From Burkholderiaceae bacterium (GTDB lineage Bacteria > Pseudomonadota > Gammaproteobacteria > Burkholderiales > Burkholderiaceae_A): a DNA stretch of 64,000 nt. Positions 8,653-15,566 of this stretch are shown one piece after another (the stretch's first letter is position 1; every line of letters starts with the position of its first letter). The DNA lies in the NCBI GenBank assembly GCA_018402635.1, contig JAGYIP010000008.1, positions 434,001-498,000 on the forward strand, written 5' to 3'. The notes under the pieces were generated by a model. It was not told where the DNA came from. It did not search any database and was given only the letters and a program-made list of their open reading frames with translations. The translations under genes were made by a program, and so were the position numbers.

Positions 8653-9039
8653 ATGAGAGCGATGCTGACACTGGCAACAGTGTTAGTTGGATATGCTTTG
8701 TCTAAACACAGTCAAACACTCATCGACAACATCAGACAACATCAGACACAGCAACACACGATGACGGACACAGCAGAACGAACAGTGGAACACGATGAAC
8801 GACGAACGACGACGACGACGAACGAACGAACAGTGGATGACAACGGCGACACAGTGAGACAAACAGCAGAAACACAGAGAAACACAGAGCAGCAACACAC
8901 AGCACAGTGGTCAAAAATCAGCACTGGGCTGAAAAATGGGCTATTGCTGAAAAACGCAGCACAGATTTTTAGGGCTACAGCTGAAAACTGGGCGAGCAAC
9001 ACACACAGCGACATAGAGCACAACGAACACAGCGCATAG
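8653..9039 (+). CDS. Small membrane-anchored protein, Thr/Gln/Asn-rich
   Basis: ATG at 8653 gives 128 residues; a TTG at 8626 is an alternative start. One N-terminal hydrophobic helix (LTLATVLVGYALS) is followed by a hydrophilic, Thr/Gln/His/Asn-rich region with stretches such as RRTTTTTNERTV, and a short amphipathic C-terminal part. No family is recognised. It follows the HUH-like gene and ends inside the stem of a strong terminator, so the two may form one transcription unit. The coding strand is extremely T-poor. Confidence 0.5.
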   Translation: MRAMLTLATVLVGYALSKHSQTLIDNIRQHQTQQHTMTDTAERTVEHDERRTTTTTNERTVDDNGDTVRQTAETQRNTEQQHTAQWSKISTGLKNGLLLKNAAQIFRATAENWASNTHSDIEHNEHSA

Positions 9040-9072
9040 CAAGCACTCAAAACGCTGCTATGCGCTGTTTTT
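9029..9072 (+). terminator. Rho-independent terminator
   Basis: Perfect 13-bp stem ACAGCGCATAGCA (9029-9041) with TGCTATGCGCTGT (9056-9068), then TTTTT. It overlaps the stop codon of the membrane protein gene. Confidence 0.88.
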
Positions 9073-9383
9073 ACGCAGTGCGACGAGCAACACAGCAGCG
9101 CAGCACTACAAACAGCGTGTAGGGCGTTTTACAGCGTCGAGTTGATGCTGCTGTGCGTTGATTAGCGTTGCGTGCGTGTGGCGTATTGACTACGAGCAAA
9201 CGCACAGCACCAGCACAGCAGCGGTAAATACATATGAACAGGAAATACGCAAAAACTGTTCAAACGCAGTAAGTCGTTGAATCGTGGAAGGCTTTTGCGT
9301 GGCAAAAAGAGGTAGGAAAAACTTTGAAAAGAAAACAAACTGTGTGTAGCGAAAGATGTTCAAAAACCGACGAGGGCTACACG
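9073..9383. other. Non-coding stretch before the IS21-type element
   Basis: About 310 bases without a convincing gene. The composition is that of the element (many ACAGCA/GCAGCG words). An ATG at 9384 (ATGACACAG) may be the original start of the second recombinase, whose body now lies beyond the insertion sequence at 11838. Confidence 0.4.
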
Positions 9384-9452
9384 ATGACACAGGCGGATCG
9401 GCACCTGTGGGCAGGACGCATGTTCTGGCCTTCCTCGAAGGAAGGCCAAGGA

Positions 9453-11094
9453 GTGAATGTCTTGAAACCCAACCAACGCGCCACCGTCATCACACTGCTG
9501 GAGCGCAACACCCCACAGCGCGAGATTGCCCGCATCACGGGCATCGATCGCAAGACCGTTCGCAGCTACCACGCCCGCTGGCTGCTTGATCCGGCAAACT
9601 CCCCCGGGGTGGCCACCGGCCCTGAGGCCGTGGCCACTCAAATTCCCCCACCCTGGCCACCGGCTCTGGTTTGCACTACCTCCAGCCTGTGCGAGGTCCA
9701 CCGCGAGTTCATCGAGGCTCAGTTGCTCTTGCGCCGCAACGCCATGGCCATCTACCAAGACTTGGCTGACTCCCACGGCTTTACTGGTGCTTACAACAGC
9801 GTCAAGCGCTTTGTGGGTGCCTTGCGCAGAAAGACGCCCGAGCAGTTTGACCGCCTGTCGTTCTTGCCCGGCGAGGAGATGCAGGTGGACTACGGCGAGG
9901 GTGCCCCCACGCGGGTGCCTGGCACCGATCGCTACAAGAAGCCGCGCTTGTTTGTCGCCACATTGCGCCACTCCCGGCGCAGTTTCCGGCGGGTGGTCTG
10001 GAAGTCTGGCCAAGAGGTTTGGGCCCAGTTGCACGAGCAGGCGTTTCGCTACTTCTGGCGGCTGTCCCCAGTACGTCGTTTTAGACAACCTCAAAGAGGG
10101 CGTGCAGAGGCCCGACCTCTACGAGCCTGAGTTAAACCCGGTGTATGCCGCCATGCTCGAGCACTACAGCGTGGTGGCCGACCCCGCCCGCGTGCGCGAC
10201 CCCAACCGCAAGGGCACCGTTGAGCACGCCATTGGCCACACCCAGGCCACCGCCTTAAAGGGCAAGAGGTTTGAGACGCTGGAGGCCCAGAACGAGTTCT
10301 TGGAGCATTGGGAAACGAATTGGGCCGCCAAGCGCATCCACGGCAGCGAGCGCCAACAGGTGCAGGCCATGTTCGAGGCCGAACGCCCACACCTTAAGGC
10401 CTTACCCCTGCTGGGCATGCAGTACTTCACGCAAGGCGTGCGCACCGTGTGCGACGACAGCTGCGTGCGGGTGGACCACAGCAGCTACGCGGCCCGCCCT
10501 GCGGCCATTGGTTCGAAGGTGCTGGTGCGCATCTTTGATCGACGCATCGAGATCCGGGATCTGCAAGGCGCGTTGCTGCGCACACACGCCAAAGCCGAGC
10601 GGCCAGGCTCGGTGGTGTTGCCCGCAGATGAGCGGGTGTTCAATCCCTCGCGCGAGACGCGCCTGATATTGCGCCAGGCCAAAGCGATTGGCGAGCACGC
10701 CAGCCGACTGTGCGAGCTGATGTTTGCGGCCGAAGGCCGGGTGGGCCAGAGAAAGCTCTGGGGCATCGTGGGTTTGACCAAACGCTACCCTGCCCGGTGC
10801 ATTGATGGCGCCTGCGCCCAGGCCTTGGCGCAAGGGGTCTACAGCTACAAGCACGTCCAGACCTTGGCTGAGCGTTTGTTTGCCGACGCCATGGTGGCCA
10901 TGGAAGAGGGCGCAAACGATGGCCATGACGGTGGTGGTGACCTCGTTCACGCAGACCCGCTGGCCCAGCAGCATGCGCTCATTCGCCAGGGCGACGAGTA
11001 TGCGGATTTGTTCACCCATGCGGCCATGGTGTCCAGTGCGGCCGTGAGCCGGGCCATGGATGAGGCCCAAGGCGGGCAAGGTGGGCAATCATGA
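9453..11094 (+). pseudogene. istA: IS21 transposase IstA, frameshifted
   Basis: The N-terminal half has a helix-turn-helix (QREIARITGIDRKTVRSYHARW) and the start of the DDE domain (MQVDYGEGA). The second half (PQYVVLDNLKEGV ... RKGTVEHAIGHTQ) is in the next frame. The break lies at 10053-10056, where ACTTCTGGCGGC has one extra T compared with the expected reading Phe-Gly-Gly-Cys-Pro. No slippery heptamer is present, so programmed shifting is unlikely. GTG at 9453 is a likely start; upstream ATGs exist. Joined length is about 546 residues, normal for IstA. It overlaps istB by four bases. Confidence 0.85.
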
Positions 11095-11837
11095 ACATGA
11101 CCGAGATCGACAACGCTTTGCGCCAGTTGCGCTTGTCGGGCATGCAGCAAACGCTTTCCACCCGGGCGATGCAGGCCCAGGCCAGCCAGGAGCCGTTCCT
11201 GGAGACCTTTGCCGCCTTGCTGCAAGACGAGTTGGAGCGGCGCAGGTCGGTGCTGCTCGATCGCCGATACAAGCGCTCGGGGCTCGATGAGAAGACCTCA
11301 TTGGCTGATTTGGACTGGCGCTTTAACCCCAAGATACCCCGGGCCGCTTGCTTTGAGTTGCACACCTTAAAGTTCATCGCGCAAGGGGCCAACGCCTTGA
11401 TCGTGGGCAGACCGGGCACGGGCAAGAGCCATGTGGCCAAGGCGCTGGCGTACCAGGCCACGCTGCAGGGCTATGACGTGCGGTATCTGGAGGCAGACAC
11501 CGAGTTTGCGCGGTATGCGCTGGCACCCAGCCAGGACAGGGCGAACATGCTGCGGGAGTGGGTCAAGCCAGATTTGCTGATCGTGGATGATTTGTTTCTG
11601 GCCAGGCGAATCACGGCCGAGGCGGCAGAGGTCTTGCAGGCCATCGTGCACCAGCGCTACAAGCTGCGCCGAGCTCTGGTGGTGACATCCAACAGGGTGG
11701 TGCAGGACTGGGGCAAGTATCTGGGGGATGCCACGATGGCCAGTACGATTCTTGACAGACTGATGCACCGCTGCACGATGCTGGAGTTTGAGGGCAAGAG
11801 CTACAGGCTCAAAGAGGCTGCGGCACGCTTGATCATC
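11091..11837 (+). pseudogene. istB: IS21 helper ATPase IstB, 3' end replaced
   Basis: AAA+ ATPase that helps IstA choose targets. Walker A is GRPGTGKSH and Walker B LLIVDDLFL; the C-terminal sequence reaches YRLKEAAARLI, about ten residues short of the family end. The open frame then continues into a tyrosine recombinase up to 12056, making an IstB-recombinase chimera of 321 codons. The start overlaps the istA stop (ATGA), as in intact IS21 elements. Confidence 0.85.
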
Positions 11838-12402
11838 CATCCGGAAACATTAGACACGCAACAGCTACAGCGTGTGTTGGATTACTTAAAAACACGCAGG
11901 CACTATCGGCGCAACAGAGTGATGCTGCTGCTGACACACTGGTCGATGCTGCGTGTGGGCGAGGTGGCAGCACTGCGCTACTGTGATGTAGTGGATAGCG
12001 ATGGTGGGATATTGGCAGAGACTGTGCTGGCAGCAGACGCAGACGAAGGGCGATAAGAGCAGGCGCATTTGGTTTAACGAGCGTATGCGTGCGGAGTTAG
12101 CAGCGTATGTGGCAGCACACAAGCCAAAACACAAGACACAGCGACTCTTTTACACGCAGCGCAGTGAGGGCTTTACGGCAAACACGCTCACACACATCAT
12201 CAACAGCTTCTATCAAAAAGCGGGCATCGCAAACGCATCATCACATTCGGGCAGACGCAGTGGGCTTACGACGCTGGCAGATAAGGGAGTCAGTGTGCGT
12301 GTGCTGATGGCGTTGGCTGGGCACAGTCAAATCGCTACTACACAGCGATACATTGACCTACGGCCCAGCGTTGTTAGGGCTGCGGTGGAGCTGGTCTGCT
12401 AA
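11838..12402 (+). pseudogene. Second tyrosine recombinase, 5' end lost and frameshifted
   Basis: From HPETLDTQQLQRVLDYL the sequence is a small catalytic-domain-only recombinase: Arg in MLRVGEVAALRY, HxxR as SHSGRRSGL, and His...Tyr in AGHSQIATTQRYIDL. It lacks only a few N-terminal residues, which may be the ATGACACAG at 9384 on the far side of the IS. The frame changes at about 12037-12040 (one extra base before CAGACGAAGGGC), separating the first Arg from the rest. Related proteins are about 180-190 residues. Probably once part of the element's mobility functions. Confidence 0.75.
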
Positions 12403-13156
12403 CTCCAGACGCAATAAGAGCTGTATGGTTGATAAGGTGTCTTGCGAAGCGCAACTTTGTTAATGCCTAATACATCGTTCAATGCTAGCGTTTCTCCAGG
12501 AAACTCTGGACAGTTTAGGCTCATCGAAAACTAGCAAAGAACCTTGAGTAAGTCTAGGAATAATCTTTTCTAGTACATCTTTAGTGGGCTGATAGATGTC
12601 CATATCAAATATCGCCATAGATATGATGGCGTAAGGGTTATTCTTCAGCCAGTTGTCTACAGTCTTGGTTGCATCGCCTCTTGATGAGCGAGGTGCGCTT
12701 TATTTGAGGTCTTGGCTGAAAGGACTCGTGGATGCTTACTATTTCTTCAGTACTGAAAATAGTTTGTTTCGGTTTTGTAGTCACCATCGGAGACAAGGTT
12801 GCCATCCGACTTGGTTACTCCTCGAAACCGTCAAATGTGCCGAATCCATAAATAACTCGACTCATATTGTGCGCTTCGTAGAGATTTCGAAGGTTCAACA
12901 GCTGAAAGTCCATGCGCCCCATTGAACCCCCAAATTCACAAATTACGCCTGGGACATCAAGTATCTTTCTATACAATTCGTTGTAGTAAAACAGCCTAGA
13001 CAGGGATTGAATCGGCAAAGTACACAAGCTATGGTTCGTCCAATTGACGCCATACTTATCGCTATTGTCTTTCCCAGAACACGAAGCCGTCTCAAGTTTG
13101 TTGACTAACTCAGGGGCTTGTTGTGAAACTCTGAATTCGATTTGAATAACAAGCGG
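12399..13156 (-). pseudogene. TylF/MycF-type O-methyltransferase, several frameshifts
   Basis: No full-length frame exists, but three frames read in order give a TylF-family SAM methyltransferase: NELYRKILDVPGVICEFG and YGFGTFDGFEE, then VTKSDGNLVSDGDY, then GDATKTVDNWLKNNPYA, MDIYQPTKDVLEKIIPRL and SLLVFDE, ending PEFPGETLALNDVLG. At least three frame changes are needed. Intact it would be about 250 residues, normal for the family. These enzymes usually modify sugars of antibiotics or surface polysaccharides. The stop codon overlaps that of the second recombinase. Dead cargo of the element. Confidence 0.75.
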
Positions 13157-13200
13157 TTATTTACTAACTCATTTTGACTTCTGGTCCGAACTTTAAGGTC

Positions 13201-13224
13201 GTGTGTGTGTGTGTGTGTGTGTGT
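13201..13224. repeat. (GT)12 dinucleotide repeat
   Basis: Twelve perfect GT units just upstream of the right end of the element, a length uncommon in bacterial chromosomes. It is not in a supported gene. Confidence 0.9.
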
Positions 13225-13373
13225 CATAATTTAAAGCTTCCGAAGTTGTTGTCCGATTTTAACAGCGCACAGCGCAGCGGCATAGAGTTTCGACTGTGCG
13301 CAGAGCATTACTTAAGTGATACATTGCGAGTTGTGCTGTGTGTTTCGTTGTGTAGCAGCGTAGCAGCTCATTT

Positions 13374-13396
13374 GCTTACACACTTTGCTACACACC
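13374..13396 (+). repeat. Putative integrase arm-binding repeats, right end
   Basis: GCTTACACAC at 13374-13383 matches 5231-5240 at the left end, and GCTACACACC at 13387-13396 is a near copy. Position about 70 bp inside attR fits an arm site. Confidence 0.45.
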
Positions 13397-13451
13397 GAAA
13401 ATAATCACGCTGTAGGCCGCATAGATGCTGGGTTTATTTTGAGTGTCTTTT

Positions 13452-13496
13452 CTCATAATCCTTTGGTCGTAGGTTCAAGTCCTACACGGCCTACCA
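13452..13496 (+). pseudogene. 3' half of the split tRNA, with attR core
   Basis: Starts with the core CTCATAATCC (13452-13461), then TTTGGTC, T-arm GTAGGTTCAAGTCCTAC, acceptor ACGGCCT and encoded ACCA. It completes the 5' half at 5115-5156. No tRNA 5' half lies directly upstream, so it is non-functional while the element is integrated. Confidence 0.88.
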
Positions 13497-13588
13497 ACCT
13501 ACAAACGTCAGATGCCTCAAGCTTTTTAACAGCAAGCCGATTCAAAGATTGTGGCGAACTGTCGCCCTAGTTCTTTGGAGAGTTTGAG

Positions 13589-13744
13589 ATGAATCGTCTC
13601 TTGTCGCTGGTATTGGGCCTGTTTGTTGCCACAATTGGGGTGAATGGCATTGCAACGGCTATTGATAAGATTGTGTATGAGTCGCAAGTGGTTACTTGGA
13701 GTGCCAGGAGCTATGGGGCTATCGAACCTAGTCCCCCACAATAA
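13589..13744 (+). CDS. Small hypothetical exported or membrane protein (51 aa)
   Basis: ATG with GGAGAG upstream; begins MNRLLSLVLGLFVATIGVNGIATAID, a signal-like hydrophobic segment, then a short polar tail ending EPSPPQ. It overlaps the end of the convergent gene at 13728 by 17 bases. No family is recognised; the coding call rests on start context and sequence character. Confidence 0.45.
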   Translation: MNRLLSLVLGLFVATIGVNGIATAIDKIVYESQVVTWSARSYGAIEPSPPQ

Positions 13745-14177
13745 CGCGAATCAGCCTTAACCCAATGGATTGATACTCTTCATCGAATGGGTCCACTAGG
13801 TCGTACCTGAGTATGCTTTCACCTACGAGAAAGATTACTAAAACACCGAGCACAAATCCCAATCCAAATCCTAGGGCTCTTCGATAGGGCTCCTCAATTT
13901 CCTTTCTCTCATAGAAGGTCGAGTGCAACCTTAAGGATGGATAAACGAGCAAAGCGGAAAATGTTACGAGCGTAATCAGTGAGGTCATTCCAGCAAGATC
14001 TGTTGGCACCCCTGACTCCGTGTAGATTTGCTCAATACCGTCGAAAAGAAGCAAAGCTCCGCTGATGTACAGCCCAAAAAGGGCGTACCAAAGTAACTGG
14101 TTGATCCATCCGACTCGCCAACCCACAAAACCAAATCCAGCGAGCACTGCGATGCAAAACAGACTAAAGGAGCTCAT
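13728..14177 (-). CDS. Hypothetical membrane protein (149 aa)
   Basis: Four predicted hydrophobic helices: residues about 3-22, 27-47, 67-83 and 105-124 (FGLGFVLGVLVIFLVGES). A short charged loop (YERKEIEEPYRRAL) lies between the third and fourth, and the tail is acidic (DPFDEEYQ). No domain is recognised. It stands alone between the tRNA remnant and a divergent glycosyltransferase gene and shows no link to either. Confidence 0.6.
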   Translation of the reverse strand: MSSFSLFCIAVLAGFGFVGWRVGWINQLLWYALFGLYISGALLLFDGIEQIYTESGVPTDLAGMTSLITLVTFSALLVYPSLRLHSTFYERKEIEEPYRRALGFGLGFVLGVLVIFLVGESILRYDLVDPFDEEYQSIGLRLIRVIVGD

Positions 14178-14305
14178 TGGTTTTATTTGCTGTAAACATG
14201 GTTTCTGAATTATCTTACTGGATCATACTAAGACTCGTTGCCTAAAGCGCCCCATTTTTGATGTCTTGGGTCAAAGCTCGAGATCATTTGGGAAGGTAAT
14301 GCCCA

Positions 14306-15562
14306 ATGAAGATTCTATTTATTCATCAGAATTTCCCCGCACAGTTTGTTCGCATCGCGCCGGAACTTGCGAAGATGGGCCACGAGGTTCATGCCTTTGT
14401 TATGAAGAAGGACGTTCCCGAAGAGTGGAATGGCGTCAAGATGCACGGCTACATGCCCATTAAGGGAACCGCATCAGGCGTGCATGCCTGGATTGCTGAT
14501 CTTGAGACGAAGGTCATTCGGGCAGACTCCTTGTTTCGAAGGCTCCTGGTGCTTCGAGAAGAAGGTTTTGTCCCCGACATGGTGATTGCACACCCCGGCT
14601 GGGGTGAAAGCCTCTTTGTGAAAGATGTCTGGCCAGATACCCGTCTTGGTATTTACTGCGAGTTCAACTATCAGGAGAAAGGGCTGGACGTTGGGTTCGA
14701 TCCAGAGTTCTTCACCGAAAACCCCGGCGAGCCTGCACGACTGCGATTAAAAAATCTTAACAATCGACTGCATTTCGATATTGCAGATGCAGCCATTTCA
14801 CCTACCGAGTTTCAGGCCAGCACGTTTCCCCTGCCTTTTCGGAACAAAATTGAGGTAATTCACGATGGAATTGATACCCAGGCCATTGCACCCAACCCGG
14901 ATGCTCAGCTTCGCGTGTCTGCCGAGAAGGTTCTAACACGCGCAGACGAGGTTATTACTTTTGCGAATCGTAATCTTGAGCCTTACCGCGGTTACCATGT
15001 TTTTATGCGGGCCTTGCCCAAACTTTTAAAAGCAAGACCGAAAGCGCAAGTCGTAATTGTTGGCGGTGATGGCGTAAGTTACGGTAGAAAGCCGAGCCAG
15101 GCGAATGAAACCTGGAAAACAATTTTTATAAACGAGGTCCGTCCACAGATTAGTGACAGTGACTGGCAGCGGGTTCACTTTCTTCCAATGCTATCGCGCC
15201 AAGAGTTCTTAAGTTTTCTTCAGGTCAGTCGCGCCCATGTCTATTTAACCTACCCCTTTGTCGCCGGATGGAGTTTGTTGGAAGCGATGAGTGCGGGGTG
15301 CGCCGTGGTTGGAAGTAGCACACAACCTGTAACGGAGTTTATTAAGAACAACCAGAACGGGCTTCTTTGTAATTTTTTTGATCAAGACCAGCTTGTCGAG
15401 AGTATTTGTAAGCTTCTTCATGATGAGAAGTTGCGAGAGAAACTCGGGAAAGCGGCACGCCGCAAAGTGCAGACTTACTACGACCTGAATGAAGTTTGCC
15501 TTCCGCAGATTATGAGCTGGGTCAATAAACTTGCCCGCCAAAAGCGAACAACTAAAAAATAA
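14306..15562 (+). CDS. Glycosyltransferase family 4 (GT-B fold)
   Basis: 418 residues with a two-domain GT-B layout. The N-terminal acceptor half begins MKILFIHQNFPAQFVRIAPEL. The C-terminal donor half has VIHDGIDTQ, a typical entry to the donor domain, VVIVGGDGVSYG, and the nucleotide-sugar motif FVAGWSLLEAMSAGCAVVGS. It transfers a sugar from a nucleotide donor to an unknown acceptor in the cytoplasm, perhaps for lipopolysaccharide or capsule. It converges with the large glycosyltransferase on the other strand, four bases apart. Confidence 0.82.
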   Translation: MKILFIHQNFPAQFVRIAPELAKMGHEVHAFVMKKDVPEEWNGVKMHGYMPIKGTASGVHAWIADLETKVIRADSLFRRLLVLREEGFVPDMVIAHPGWGESLFVKDVWPDTRLGIYCEFNYQEKGLDVGFDPEFFTENPGEPARLRLKNLNNRLHFDIADAAISPTEFQASTFPLPFRNKIEVIHDGIDTQAIAPNPDAQLRVSAEKVLTRADEVITFANRNLEPYRGYHVFMRALPKLLKARPKAQVVIVGGDGVSYGRKPSQANETWKTIFINEVRPQISDSDWQRVHFLPMLSRQEFLSFLQVSRAHVYLTYPFVAGWSLLEAMSAGCAVVGSSTQPVTEFIKNNQNGLLCNFFDQDQLVESICKLLHDEKLREKLGKAARRKVQTYYDLNEVCLPQIMSWVNKLARQKRTTKK

Positions 15563-15566
15563 GACG

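Larger units (their letters stand above)
9393..11837 (+). mobile_element. Decayed IS21-family insertion sequence
   Basis: GC-rich block with istA and istB in the usual overlapping order. Its left end lies somewhere between 9384 and 9452 by composition; the right end is lost, since IstB homology passes directly into recombinase sequence at about 11832-11838 with no terminal inverted repeat. istA is frameshifted. I could not identify terminal repeats or a target duplication, so both boundaries are estimates. Confidence 0.7.
5147..13461 (+). mobile_element. Integrative element inserted in a tRNA anticodon loop
   Basis: The 10-bp direct repeat CTCATAATCC at 5147-5156 and 13452-13461 bounds the insertion and is the crossover core inside the tRNA anticodon loop and 3' stem. 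The insertion is about 8.3 kb. It carries a tyrosine integrase, a whole tRNA of the same class, small proteins, a DUF6641-like protein, an HUH-type protein, a membrane protein, a decayed IS21-type element, a second recombinase and a methyltransferase pseudogene. Short repeats with CTTACACAC lie near both ends. The left two thirds have a distinctive T-poor coding strand unlike flanking genes. Confidence 0.85.

Noticed and set aside
8683..9050. Minus-strand cysteine/valine-rich frames in the T-poor segment
   Set aside because: They are low-complexity mirrors of the Thr/Gln-rich protein on the + strand; the terminator and hydrophobic helix support the + strand gene.
10040..10075. Programmed frameshifting in istA
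   Set aside because: No slippery heptamer or following structure is visible, and the IS21 family does not use a shift in the middle of istA. A one-base insertion explains it.
13201..13224. CRISPR-like or direct-repeat array
   Set aside because: A simple dinucleotide tract without spacers. No CRISPR array was seen in the window.
13411..13451. AGGCCGC upstream of the tRNA 3' half as a re-made tRNA 5' half
   Set aside because: It can pair with the acceptor strand, but there is no D-arm (GCTC/GAGC) and the distance to the anticodon is seven bases too long. It does not restore the tRNA.
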